From Adiantum capillus-veneris (Eukaryota > Streptophyta > Polypodiopsida > Polypodiales > Pteridaceae): DNA of 64,000 nt. The position numbers and the translations under genes are program-made. The notes under the pieces were generated by a model that was not told the origin of the DNA, searched no databases, and saw only the letters and a program-made list of their open reading frames with translations. Below, one piece after another: positions 1 to 11,852 of the stretch (its first letter is position 1; the number at the start of each line of letters is the position of its first letter). The DNA is taken from positions 5,283,001-5,347,000 of the forward strand of contig CM043967.1 of the NCBI GenBank assembly GCA_014529385.2. The letters are read 5' to 3'.

Positions 1-2174
1 GTCTCAAAGGATGGTGTTAGAATGGATCCCGCAAAGGTCGAAGCTATCAAGACATGGCCAGACTTGAAGACTGTGCACGATGTCAGAAGCTTCTTGGGAT
101 TGTGTTCCTACTATAGAAGGTTTATCAGAAATTTTGCAGAGATAGCATCGCCTCTTCACGCATTGCAAAAGAAAGAGGTCACTTTCAGATGGACCCAAAA
201 AGAGATTTCAGCTTTTAGTCTCCTAAAGGAAAAGTTGACTTCAGCTCCAGTTATTGTTTTGCCAGATCTCAGGAAGTCATGTGTGGCAGTAGCATCGGAG
301 AAGTGCTAATGCAAGATGGACGGGTAGTAGCCTATGAAAGCCGAATTTTGCAAGGGCCAGAGAGGACTATGCAAGTCTATGAGAAAGAGCTCTTGGCCGT
401 GATTCATGCGCTTTCTAGCTGGAAGCACTACCTCTTAGGTGCTGATTTTGTTGTCCAAACAGATCATCAGACCTTGCGATACTTCTTGACACAGTCAAAG
501 TTATCCGAAAAGCATATGCGATGGGCAAACATTCTTTCCATGTTCCACTTCCAGATTATGCATGTGGAAGGCAAGAAGAATGTTGTGGCTGATGCGTTAT
601 CAAGAAAGCCACAAATTTCAGCTGTGTCAATTCCTTATCATCATGAGTTAGATGACATGAAGGAACAATATACTGCTGATGAAGAGTTTGCAAGGATCTG
701 TGAACAGTTACAAGAGGGGCAACATCACGAGCACTACCTCCTCAGAGATGGTTTTATGATGATGCATGGCAGACTTTGTGTCACTAGGCCATTGCGACAT
801 AAGGTCATGGAAGAGAGTCATGTCCCACCGTATGCAGGGCATCGTGGCATAGATGCAACAGTTAAAGCGGTAGAGACGTTCTTCTATTGGCCTACCTTGA
901 GGAGAGATGTGGATGCCTTTGTGCGAGCATGCATAGTTTGCCAAAAGGTCAAGTTTGACAGGCAAAAGGCACCAGGGTTGTTACAACCACTGCCGATTCC
1001 GGATAAGCCATGGGAAAGCATTGCTATGGACTTTATCTTTGATCTTCCAAGGACGCCAACAGGGAATGATGGTATATGGACCATTATCTGCAGGTTCAGC
1101 AAGCAGGCCCATTTTATCCCTGTCAGGAAGAAGATAAAATCTGATCAGATGGCACGCTTGTTCATGTACAATGTGTTTAAGTACCATGGTATGCCACAAT
1201 CAATTATCAGTGATCGTGATCCTCGCATGACCAGTTTGTTCTGGAGAGGATTGTTTGAGAACATGGGTACTACGCTCAAGTTCTCGTCTTCGTTTCATCC
1301 ACAAACTGACGGACAGTCAGAAGAGGCCAATTCTACTGTCTTAGATCTGCTGAAATGCTATGTGTCAGATAATAAGGGCAAGTGGGAACAGTATTTGCCT
1401 ATGCTTGAGTATGCGTACAATAATACGGTGCATTCGTCTACTGGCAAAGCACCTTTTGAAATTGTTGAAGGCGGCAAAAAGGTTCCTCCCATTTTGCATA
1501 CAAAGGACAAGATCTTTGAGGCAGATCGATATGTTGAGAACATGGATGAGATGTATAAGAAGATTAAAGTTGCCTTGGAGAAGACTCAGGCAAAACAGAA
1601 AAAGGCTGCTGATCGTCACCGTCGTGAATTGTTACTATCACCTGGTGATTGGGTTCTGCTAAGGTTCGAAAAGGCAAGGTTAAAGAAGATGAAGGGCAAG
1701 GAACGGCTGTTTCCTAAGCTCAGCATGCGTTACTATGGACCTTTTCAAGTGCTTGACAAGATCAGCGATGTGGCTTACAGGCTGAAACTGCCTGATGCGT
1801 GGAAGATTCATAATGCGTTTCACGTGAGTCTTCTAAGACCCTTCGTGGGTGATGTGCCAGAAGATATGCCAGTTGAGGATCAGCCAGAAGTTGAGGAACT
1901 TGATGAGATCCTGGTACTTGAGCAAGTTTTGGCACATAAGGACAGAAAAGTTAAAGGACAAGTTGCAAGACGTTATTTGGTGAAGTTTAAGAACTATCCG
2001 CCTATGGATACAAAGTGGATGAAAGAGCATGAACTGTCAGAGTCACCAAATGTATTGCAGCTCTACCTTGAAGCCTTTGGGTTACAGCCTACTTATGCCC
2101 CAATCCAACGTGTGCAAAGGAGGGGTAATGATAGAGCTAGTACATCAAATGTACATATGAATTCAGTGCCATAG
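1..2174 (+). pseudogene. Ty3/gypsy chromovirus pol, 3' part (RT tail, RNase H, integrase, chromodomain), frame-broken
   Basis: The reading frame is already open at base 1 and gives the reverse transcriptase tail (SFLGLCSYYRRFIRNF). A second frame from about 279 carries RNase H, integrase and a C-terminal chromodomain to the stop at 2174. In the second frame (631 codons) RNase H keeps Glu in YEKELLAV, Asp in TDHQTLRYF and Asp in VADALSR. Integrase has an HHCC-like zinc region ending CIVC, and catalytic residues at about D251, D312 and E348, an exact DD35E spacing. A GPF module follows (RYYGPFQV), then a chromodomain (RRYLVKFKNYP). The two frames meet at about 276-290, where the DASG block holding the first RNase H aspartate is missing, so the polyprotein is disrupted. 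In the family, integrase inserts the cDNA and the chromodomain guides it to heterochromatin. Gag and protease lie outside the window. Confidence 0.95.
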
Positions 2175-2344
2175 ATGGAAATGGCAAAAGTATGAAGGCC
2201 TCATTAAGTCATTTGTATCTATGTATGTTACGACCTTTCTTGCGGATACATGCGATGATAAAAGAGTGTTAATAGCACAAGATCATCAATGGCGTGTATT
2301 TATGGTATGCAATCGAGGACGTTTGCGATTTCAAGAGGGGGGTA

Positions 2345-3827
2345 TGTCACGAGGACGTGGCAGTTATTAACCATGTCACAGAGATGTGGCAACTGCTAAC
2401 CTTGGTTGTTGGTTTCTTTCCAATGGGGTTTATTTTATTTGTTTTGAGACCCTCTTTTTGAAGTAGCAAACGGTCGGACATTGTATGGCCAATGTGAACG
2501 GTAGATTCACCCGCAGACGGGAAGTGGTCGGCACTGGAATTCGTATGGTAAGAGGATGTCTAGGCTCAGAGCAAGATCATATAGGTCCCCCCGTCGCACT
2601 TAGCAAGTTGGTGGATACTAGGAAGTGAACTCAATTAAGGCGTAAAGTCAAGGTGGGACTACCAACAAAAAGTATCCGACAGTTGGGCCACATTGCATTT
2701 TTGGATGCGGTCCCAATGAGGATAGATGGTCAGAAGACCAGTGGGAGCCCAACGGAAGCATCTCCTAAAATTTAGGGAACTGCTATTTTGGGCCGTGAAA
2801 TGTGTTCACGTCATTACCTCCGGTATGACTAGGGGAACATTTTATATCTCTGCCGCGAAGTCAACTGACGCGTAGGTTGGGATATTTTTAAGCGGCGAAC
2901 CCGAAACGGGAAAATGCTTGAAAATGCACCAAGTGTCACATTTTGGTGAACTTTCCTCTTGCAGAAAAATGGGCGCTGATTTTTATGCTGGGAGAGGCCT
3001 CATTTGCAACCTGTCACAGGTTAAGAGCTATGGAGTGTTTCCTTTCCCTCTCATGTACACTGTGGTGCTAGGAGTGATGCCCTGCACACTACACACTGCT
3101 CTCTCTCTCCCCTACGTGCAGTTATGTGATGCCCCACAAGAGGGCTACTCATTTGACTGATGTACAGTTGTGTGGGTTCATGCTTTTGTGCTGAGGCAAG
3201 AGCCTCCTTGAGCAGGAACAGGGGTAGCTAACTGCTGCCCCAAAGCAGGCACTGGTGAGGGTCATAACCTCACCGTACAGGTGCAAAATCAGCGCTGTGT
3301 ATGCGCTGTAATTTCACTGTTTTTCAGCCGTACGGATGCCAGGATCATTGGGAATCGTGCCCCACTGGCAAAGGACAGTTAGGGGACTGTTTGGGGCTGA
3401 AAACAGGGCAAAAACCAGTAAATACAGCGTGCTGAATTTACTGTTTTTGGACAGGAATCAGAGGGTATACGACAGTGCAAGCGAGTTCCAACAGGGGAAT
3501 TGGTTTCGCGCAAGTTTTGGGGCTGTTATGCTGCCGAAATTTGGCCAAATCAAATGGTATCTAGGTGGATACACGTGAAGGATTCCCAAGACCTTACCTT
3601 GTAATTTACCCTCCTAAAGAATAAAGAAATACCGAAAGGGGCGCCAATTTTGGGGCCTACAGGTTGTCGGCGTCTACTCGGAGCATTCTAGCTTCCGAGC
3701 CGTGTGTGTATTCAAGTGTTAATTCCCGTTACAGGTCTCCTTTGCAAAGTGCTCTGTGTGTGTGTTTTAAGTAAAGAATTTCGGGTGAAAGCCAACGCCT
3801 ACCGCCCTACGGGCCGGTTTCATAACA
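2345..3827 (+). mobile_element. 3' LTR of the Ty3/gypsy element
   Basis: A purine-rich stretch (2331-2343, AAGAGGGGGGTA type) lies 170 bases after the pol stop and is followed at once by TGTCACGAGG. This matches the polypurine tract and LTR start of plant gypsy elements. The proposed end is CATAACA at 3821-3827, giving TGT...ACA termini and about 1,483 bp. An AATAAA-type signal occurs near 3620. The 5' LTR is outside the window, so the target duplication cannot be tested. The exact 3' edge is inferred from the termini only. Small ORFs inside it have no recognisable product. Confidence 0.7.
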
Positions 3828-4239
3828 CCTACCAAAGAGTCATCACTCTCTAGAGTAATTCACATCGCTCTGCCATGGACCAATGTACCATGATCACATA
3901 CACTTTGACGCCAATGGGGTCCCACAGCCCGTACATTTAGCTTGCATCAAATTCGAGGAGAGATATAGCCTCAAGCCATCCCTGGCACTAATCAACACGG
4001 CTATGACATTCTTCAACTTGCAAAAACATAAGAATATTGTAGGATAAGCCGAAGAAGAGGCTGGACAACACCACCTTCACCACGAAATAGAAAAACAAGC
4101 AACTAACAAGCAACATGCAGCCATACACTCACACACACCACCCTAATGCAACCAAGCAACCTCATGCATAGACATAATTCTTGTAACAAGAACCACACAA
4201 CATAGGCAACTAGAGTGCTTCGTTAGCCAGATTTATATC
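3828..4239. other. unassigned flank between LTR and PPR array
   Basis: About 400 bp with no recognisable coding or repeat signature. It follows the LTR end and precedes the first clear PPR-derived words. It may be a more decayed part of the PPR array. Confidence 0.4.
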
Positions 4240-7200
4240 AGCCACGATCTTGATGTCTCAATTTTGATATGTCTAAATATGTCCTTGCCAAAAGCATAGG
4301 TCATTGCATATGGAGAGATGCCCTCGTTTTGCATCTGTTGGAAATAGCCCAAGGCTTTAGCCCATCTCAAAATCTTCCAACAACTTTGCAATGAACTCTA
4401 ACTCGCACCAACTTCTCCATGCGAAAAACATAAGTCGAGGTTTGACCTTGGATCTGCGTAAACATGTAACAATGTTGTGTCGGAAATTGGAGGCCAAAAG
4501 TCACAAAGCAAGTGAGAGCTAGAGGAATGAATTGGCAAGGCAAGTCGTAGCTGATCCAAAAAGGTATGGATTGTTTTCAATAGCCCCTTACTAACAATAT
4601 CATCGTGAATTTTGTTGCTCATATCAGCATTTTGCATAGCGCGACCTACCTTCAAAGACGACAGCATAGGTGATTGCATCTAGATCAATATCCTCGCTTC
4701 GCAATGGCTAAAAACAGCCCAAGGTTTCTTGGCCTTGCCACATTTGGCGTACATGAAGGACCAAGGCAAGCATAACATTTTGTTTTTGACAGCCGCTGAG
4801 TAACAATATCATCGTGAGTTCTTTTCCCATCTCGGTGTCTTCCTAATTGCTTCACATCAGGTGAAAACAGCCCAAAGCCTTCTGTGTTGAGCATATCCGC
4901 AATCAGCGCATTCCAAGAGATAACATTTCAGACAAAAAGCTTCTCGAGCACTTTTTGGTGCTTTCTCGAGAGCATCGCATCTCGCATATGTGATCATTGT
5001 TCCTACGTAGTGCTTCTTGGCCCTATCCCTGTTGGGCATATTCAACAATCAATGCACTTGAAGAGATGACATTCCGCCAACTAGCCACAGCATCTTGGCC
5101 CTGTCCTTGTTGCGCATATCTTGCAACTAGTGCACTTGAAGAGACAACACTACGAACATCAAGGCAGTGCCACATGCCTTCAAGATGAAAGCATAGGTGA
5201 TTGGCATCTATTGAAAATGGCTTTTGCCCATCTCAGTATCCTCCAAAAACTTTGCGAAGAACGATAACTCGCTCAATCATTGGCACCAACTTCTCCATGT
5301 GAAAAACATAAGTCGGAGTTTGAGCCTGGATCTGCGTAAACTTGTAGCAATGTTGTGAGGGAAATTGAAGGCCAAAAGTCGCGGAGCAAGGATTGGGTTC
5401 TGATATATACCAAGAGGAAGACAAAGATTGATGTTGGGAATAGGAAGATTGAATTTTGTTGCTCATATCAGCATCTTGCATAGCACCACCTACCTTCAAG
5501 GCAAAATCATAGAGTGACGTCCTTGCTTCCCATTAGTAGAAGCAGAAAATAGCCTAGGGCTTCCTAGCCCTACCACATTTGCCATACATGTCGACCAAGG
5601 CAGTGAAAGCAAAACATTTTGTTTTCGACAATCGCTAAGTAACACTGTCATTGTGAGTTCTTTGCCCAAGTTGGCGTCTTCCAAATTGCTTCGCATTCGC
5701 TGAGAGCTTTTTGTGGTGAGCATATCTTACAATCAGTGCGTTCCAAGAGACGAAATTCCTGACAGAAAGTTTCTCAAGTGCTTTTTGGTGCTTTCTCGAG
5801 AGCATCACATCTCACATATGAGATTATTGCTCCTACGTAGTGCCATATGCCTTCAAGATGCAAGCATAGGTGATTACATCAGGGGAAATATCCTCACTTC
5901 ACATGTTGAAAACAGCCAGCCAAAGTTTCTTGGCCCTTTCCCTGTCGGGCATATCCCACAATCAATGCACTTGAAGAGATGGCATTCAGACAACCAGCCA
6001 CAACAGCTTGGCCCTGTCCCTTGTTGCACATATCTCGCAATCAGTGCACTTGAAGAGACAACTCTCTGATCATCAAGGGCCATGGCAATGCCACATGCCT
6101 TCCAAGACGAAAGCATAGGTTATTGTATCAGGAGAGATACCCTCGATTTGGATTTGTTGAAAACAGCCCACGGCTTTTGCTCATCTCAGCATCCTCCAAC
6201 AACTTTGTGAAGAACACTAACTCTCTTGATCATTGGCACCAACTTCTCCATGCGAAAGATGCAAGTCGGAGTTTGAGCCTCGATCTGCATAAACCTGTAG
6301 CGATGTTGCGAGGGAAATTGGAGGCCAAAAGTGTGGAGCAAGTAGGGATTGTGTTCTGATATATACTAGGAGGAAGACAAAGAGAGGAAAACGGAAGATT
6401 GAATTTTGTTGCCCATATCACTATCTTGCATAGTGCCCCCTACTTTCAAGCCAAAAGCATAGGTGATTGCAGCTGGAGCTATGTCCTCGCTTCCCATTGG
6501 CTGAAAACAGCCCAAGGGTTCCTGGCTACAACATTTTCCATACATGTCGCCCAAGGCAGTGCAAGCAAAACATTTGATTTTTGACAACCACTAAGTAACA
6601 ATATCATTGTGAGTTCTTTTGCCCAACTCGGTGTCTTCCAAATTTGTGTTGAGCATATCCGGCAATCAGTGCGTTCCAAGAGATGACATTCTTGACAGAA
6701 AGTTTCTCTTGCACTTTTTGGTGCTTTCTCAAGAGCACCACATCTTGCATATGTGATCATTGCTCCTATGTAGTAGTGCCACATGCCTTCAAGATGCAAG
6801 CACAAGTGATTACATCAGGAGAAAAATGTCCTCGCTTCGCATGTTGAAAACAGACCAGCCAAAACTTCTTGGTCATGTCCCTGTTGGGCATATCCCACAA
6901 TCAATGCACTTGAAGAGACGACATTCCAACAACCAGCCACAACAGCTTGGCCCTGTCTTGTGCATATCTCGCAATTGCACTTCAAGAGATAACACTCTAA
7001 ACATCAAGGGCCAAGGCAATGCCACATGCCTGCAAGACGAAAGCATAGGTGATTGCATATGGAGAGATGCCCTAGCTTTGCATTTGTTGAAAACAGCCCA
7101 GGGTTTCTGCCCATCTTAGCATCCTCCGACAAATTTGCGAAGAACGCTAACTCTCTTTATCATTGGCACCAACTCCTCCGTGCGAAACCGTAAGTTGGAG

Positions 7201-7330
7201 TTTGAGCTTGGGTCTATGTAAACCTGTAATGATGCTGTGAGGGAAATTGGAGACCAAAAGTCACAGAGCAAGTAAGGATTGGGTTTTAAGGAGGAAGACT
7301 AAAACTGAAGTTGAAAATAGGAAGAGTATT
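4240..7330 (-). pseudogene. tandem array of degenerate PPR-gene fragments, ~0.9-kb units
   Basis: Minus-strand translations give scattered words of plant pentatricopeptide-repeat proteins: ALGYFQQMQNEGISP near 4330, ITYAFGLKVGGTMQDSDM near 6450, and MITYARCGALEKAPKSA near 6740 and 4990. No frame stays open for more than about 120 codons. The same landmarks return at a period of about 0.9 kb: GCACCAACTTCTCC or a close variant at 4405, 5283, 6236 and 7166, and GGGCATATYC followed by ATCAATGCACTTGAAGAG near 5034, 5947 and 6886. PPR proteins normally bind organelle RNA for editing or processing. These copies lack full repeats, a start and a C-terminal domain, so I call the block a dead tandem duplication of one already decayed PPR fragment. 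Confidence 0.75.
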
Positions 7331-7925
7331 TATGTGGCGATGAATGGCCAGGTTTGGTTGTCTATGCTAGGATGTTGAGAGCGAGAGGAATTCCCAAGGA
7401 AAGTCTTAGACTGTTGGAGTAGAGAAGCGGGTGCTTTGGACCCGTTGGAGTGTGAGAGCCAAAGGAATTCCCACGGTAAGTCTATGTTAGGATGTTACAG
7501 AGCATGATAGCCAGAGGAATTCCCAAGGCAAGTCTTAGACTATTGGAGTAGAGAAGTGCATGATTTGGAAGAGTATTTACGTGGCTGGAATGGTCAGATT
7601 TGGTGGAGTCTATGTTAGGATATTACGGAGCATGAGAGCCAGTGGAATTCCCAGGGCAAGTCTTAAGACTGTTGGAGTAGAGAAGCGGGTGCTTTAGACT
7701 TTTGGAGTAGAGAAGCAGGTGCTTTGGGTTTTGATATATACCAGGAGGAAGACTAAGACTGAAGTTGGAAATAGAAAGAGTATTTACCTGGTGGTAAATG
7801 GCCAGATTTGGTCGAGTCTATCACGGTTAGGATGTTATGGAGCGTGAGAGCCAAAGGAATTCTCAAGGCAAGTCTTAGATTGTTGGAGTAGAGAAGCGGG
7901 TGCTTTGGACCCGTCTAGTCGAAAA
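7330..7925. repeat. irregular minisatellite built on GGAATTCCCAAGGCAAGTC
   Basis: A core of about 50-75 bp (GGAATTC, AAGTCTTAGA, TTGGAGTAGAGAAGCGGG) recurs with GGAATTC at 7387, 7464, 7515, 7644 and 7857. Spacing is irregular because larger pieces (for example the AGGAGGAAGACTAARACTGAAG block at 7290 and 7744) are also duplicated. No coding potential was seen. It links the minus-strand PPR array to a plus-strand PPR fragment. Confidence 0.8.
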
Positions 7926-8352
7926 TTCTCATGGGCCAAAATGCCATTTTCAAGCTCTCGAAACCTAGTTATGTACCTTGGCCGCTTGAAAGCTTGCTGC
8001 AGCATTGAAGCCATGGATAGGGGTAAACAACTCCATGCTGATACTATTGAGAAAAGATTTGAAGTTGATTGTACAATCAGCAATGCTTTGATGGTGCTAT
8101 ATTCCAGCTGTGGCCAATTAACTGACGCCCAACATGCCTTGGGTGAGATATCAAGAAGGGATGTTGTAGGATGGATAAGCTACCTTCTAGACTGCTTACC
8201 AGAATACGGACAACATATAGGCTGCTAGAGAAGCTTTCAAGATTGTTTTGAACTTGAAGAATCCTGATGCTTCGACTTTTACCTATGTCTAACATTTATG
8301 CGATTAGTGGTCATGAAAACTATAACTCTAAGAGAGGTTTTCCAATAATTTG
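7905..8352 (+). pseudogene. PPR protein C-terminal fragment with E-type motif, frameshifted
   Basis: The plus-strand frame from 7905 reads as PPR repeats of the PLS class: LGRLKACCSIEAMDRGKQLH, then ALMVLYSSCGQLTDAQHAL and ISRRDVVGWISYL. The same region continues past a stop as AAREAFKIVLNLKNPDAST, matching the E motif that follows the last repeats in plant editing factors. It then shifts frame near 8287 to give SNIYAISGHENY. Stop codons and the frameshift break it, and only about two repeats plus the E region remain. Its orientation is opposite to the arrays on both sides. In intact relatives the E/DYW region recruits or performs C-to-U RNA editing in organelles. No DYW domain is visible here. 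Confidence 0.75.
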
Positions 8353-8410
8353 ACCTACACAGGGACAAGTATTGCTTTGCCAATGAACTGGCTCTTATAG
8401 GATGCTTCAT

Positions 8411-8982
8411 GATATAGAGATATCAATCTCTTAAATCCACATGAAAATCGTCGGCCTGCTTAGATAGATATGGATCAATCCAAAGAAGAAGAAACAACAT
8501 TGATGATGACTCTGACTTTATGCGACTACTTACTTCACGTGTCTGCATAGTGTTACAAGGACTGAAGAGAGAGTAGATAGTCAAGTCTGCCATCATACTT
8601 CTCTAAGGTGCAATGAAGACCCATCTAAATAGATGTTGTATATGTATAATGATTATTTTACCAAACAGATATAGAGATATCAATCTCTTAAATCCACATG
8701 AAAATCGTCGGCCTGCTTAGATAGATATGGATCAATCCAAAGAAGAAGAAACAACATTGATGATGACTCTGACTTTATGCGACTACTTACTTCAGTACAG
8801 AGAGTAGATAGTCAAGTCTGCCATCATACTTCTCTAAGGTGCAATGAAGACCCATCTAAATAGTGTTACAAGGACTGAACAGAGAGTAGATAGTCAAGTC
8901 TGCCATCATACTTCTCTAAGGTGCAATGAAGACCCATCTAAATAAATGTTGTATATGTATAATGATTATTTTACCAAACAGA
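8411..8982. repeat. 257-bp direct tandem duplication with nested third copy of its end
   Basis: The block starting GATATAGAGATATCAATCTC at 8411 is repeated from 8668 (period 257) with almost no differences. Inside the second copy the ~80-bp piece containing AGAGAGTAGATAGTCAAGTC occurs twice more (near 8802 and 8882) after its first appearance near 8567. Both copies end in TTTTACCAAACAG. No ORF is supported. A short (GA)n follows at 8993-9010. Confidence 0.9.
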
Positions 8983-9149
8983 AAAAGAAAAAAGAGAGAG
9001 AGAGAGAGATGGAGGTTACCAACCTTGTTGCTGATTCCGACAATCTGTGTGGAGAAGGTTTGGCAATCCCCACCATGCTGGAGATGTTGAAGTAGATTGC
9101 ACGTGAGAGATAGCTGATGGGAGATTTGCTATGTAAAGCAAGATGCGGA

Positions 9150-11340
9150 GATTCACTTCATAAAGTTGTTGCGCAAACTAAAAACATTGTTGCGTGCGTA
9201 GAGCCACATGCCTTCAAGATGCCTGTGTAGGTAATTGGATTTGGAGGGTTCTGGCCCTGCTCTTGTTCCACAATCCCGCAATTAGTGCATTCCTTGGAAG
9301 AGGTGACATTCCAGATAGGAAGCTCCTGCTGCACTTTTTGTGCTTTCTCAAGCACACCACATTTGGCATACATATCAACCAAGACAGAGCCAATCAAGAC
9401 ATCTTTTTTCAACATCCTCTGACTAACAATAAAATCCCGCAATCAATGCGTTCCGAGAGTCAACATTCCGGACAGCAAGCTCCTCGAACACTTTTGGTGC
9501 TTTCTCAAGCGCACCACATTTGGCATGCATATCTAGCAAGACAGTGCCAAGCACAATAGCTTTTCTCAACAGTCTCTAGTTAACTATTAAGTTTTGTGCC
9601 CATATCAGCATCTCGCGTAGAGCCACATGCCTTCAAGATGCATGCGTAGGTAATTGCGTCTGGAGAGAGGCCCTCGCTTCGCATCTTTTGAAAACAGCCT
9701 AGAGCTTTCTAGCCCTGCTTTCATTGCACACATCCCGCAGTCAATGCCGACATTCCATACGAGAAGCTCCTGAGACAATTTTTGTGCTTTCTAAAGCGCA
9801 TATCAGCATCTTGCATAGAGCCACATGCCTTGAAGATGCATGCGTAGGTGGTTGCATCGAGAGAGAGGCCCTCACTTCACATTTGTTGAAAACAACCTAG
9901 AGCTTTCTAGCCCTGCTCTCATTGCGCACTTCCCACAATCAGTGCCGACATTCCAGACAAGAAGCTCCTGTCTTTGTGCTTTCTCAAGCGCACCACATTT
10001 GGCATACATATCGACCAGGACACTGCCAAGCACGACATCTATTTCAACAATGTAATTTTTGTTCCCATATCATCATCTTGCGTAGAGCCACACATGCCTT
10101 CAAGATGCCTGTGTAGGTGATTGCATCTGGAGAGTTGTTGCGCAATCCAACAATCATTGCTTCCTTGCCATACGATCTTCATCAACGACTAAAACTGGTG
10201 TGAAGTTTTGTGCTTTCTCAAGCGCACCATATTTGGCATGCATATCAAGCAAGATAGTGCCAAGCACGACAACTTTTTTCAACAGTCTTTGACTAACTGT
10301 GAATTTTTGTGCCCATATCACCGTCTTACATAGAGCCACATGTCTTCAAGATGCATGCGTAGGTGATTACTTCTGGAGAGAGGCCCTCCCTTGGCATCTG
10401 CTGAAAATAGCCTAGAGCTTTCTAGCCCTACTCTTATTGCACACATCCCGCAATCCATGCCGACATTCCAGACGGGAAACTCTCATGCAATTTTCGTGCT
10501 TTCTCAAGCGCATATCAGCCTCTTGTGCCCATATCAGCATCTTGCATAGAGCCACATGCCTTCAAGATGCATGCGTAGGTGGCTACATCTAGAGAGAGGC
10601 CCTCACTTCACATCTACTGAAAACAGCCTAGAGCTTTCTAGCCTTACTCTTGTTACGCACTTCCCACAATCAGTGCCGACATTCTAGAGAAGCAATTTTT
10701 GTACTTTCTCAAGCGCACCACACTTGACATACATATCAACCAAGACACTACCAAGCACGACATCTTTTTCAATAGTCTCCGACTGACTGTGAAGTTTTGT
10801 GCCCATATCAGCATCTTGCGTAGAGCCACATGCCTTCAAGATGTTTGTGTAGGTGATACCGTGATTGCATTTGGAGAGTTTTGGCCTTGCTCTTGTTGCG
10901 CAATCCGCAATCAGTGATGTGAAGCGAGCAAGCAAAAGCTGAGCGTGCAGAGACGATAAACGGTAAAGATAGGCGAGCTCGGAGTGCCTTCAAGATGCCT
11001 GTGTAGGTGATTGCATCTGGAGAGTTCTGGCCTTGCTCTTGTTGCGCAATCCTGCAATCAGTGCTTCCTTGCCACACGATCTTCCACGAAACTTGATGTG
11101 AAGCGGACAAGTAAAAGCTAAGCGCTCAGAGCCGATAAACGGTAAAGATAGGCGAGCTCGGAGTGCCTTCAAGATGCCTGTGTAGGTGATTGCATCTGGA
11201 GAGTTCTGGCCTTGCTCTTGTTGCGCAATCCTGCAATCTGCTTCCTTGCCACACAATCTTCCACGAAAATTGATGTGAAGCGAGCAAGTAAAAGCTAAGC
11301 GCTCAGAGCTGATAAACGGTAAAGTTGGCGAGCTTGGCGA
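9150..11340 (-). pseudogene. second degenerate PPR array, minus strand
   Basis: Minus-strand frames show clear PPR words. Examples are VLIGSVLVDMYAKCGVLEKA with ITYTGILKACGST (9158-9442), VVLGTILLDMHAKYGALEKA (10154-10339), and ITYTNILKACGSTQDADMG with VVLGSVLVDMYVKCGALEK (10684-10935). The landmark GCCCATATCAGCATCTTGCR, followed by GAGCCACATGCCTTCAAGATG, recurs near 9600, 9795, 10066, 10315, 10530 and 10800, so this is a tandem array of about 230-480-bp partial units. The longest open stretch is about 100 codons and there is no full gene. The wording is that of plant PLS-class PPR proteins. The lower end (10810-11335) is amplified again as 179-bp repeats. Confidence 0.8.
10810..11335. repeat. 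three 179-bp tandem repeats at the end of the PPR array
   Basis: The unit begins GGAGTGCCTTCAAGATGCCT at 10981 and again at 11160 (period 179). A more diverged first unit starts near 10823. Each unit carries ITYTGILKA on the minus strand and ends with GATAAACGGTAAAG and GGCGAGCT. Units two and three differ at only a few bases, so this amplification is younger than the rest of the array. Confidence 0.88.
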
Positions 11341-11541
11341 AAATAAAACTCATGCCACGTGGGTTAACGAGAGGGCAGCATTTGGATTTTGCCTTCTACG
11401 CTAACGAAGTAAAAAGAAAACATAGGCAAACAAAAACTGACAATCAAGCAAACAAACAAGAAAACAAAAGCAAAAACCCACGTAAAAAGAAAGGCAGAAA
11501 CCAGAGGATAACAGGGAAAAGGGGGGAAGGGGGCCGCCAGA

Positions 11542-11586
11542 GGGGGGGGGGGGGGGGGGGGGGGGGGGGAGAGTCACCAGTCACCA

Positions 11587-11641
<55 letters not shown>
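11542..11641. repeat. G28 homopolymer followed by (TC)n microsatellite
   Basis: An uninterrupted run of 28 G (11542-11569) is followed 21 bases later by about 25 TC dinucleotides (11591-11641). Just downstream, 11709-11730 alternates GC, GT and CA, a Z-DNA-prone tract. Translations across it are low-complexity artefacts. Confidence 0.95.
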
Positions 11642-11642
<1 letters not shown>

Positions 11643-11852
11643 GACAGAACATAGCTGATATTTGTTACTCAGAAAAACCCAAGACATGCTTGTATAAATA
11701 GATGAATGGCGCGCGCGTGCACACACACGCAATAAAGCTTTCCCAAGTTCTGCTATTGTCTCCACACGATGCTTTCAGCATTGCGCTCAAAACAATTCTA
11801 CATGACAGGAGAACAAGGGATGTGAAAATAACAGAGTAGGATAATCACAAAC

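Noticed and set aside
8411-8982. Possible CRISPR-like or regulatory array
   Set aside because: Units are long, adjacent and without spacers, in a plant nuclear context. It is a simple tandem duplication.
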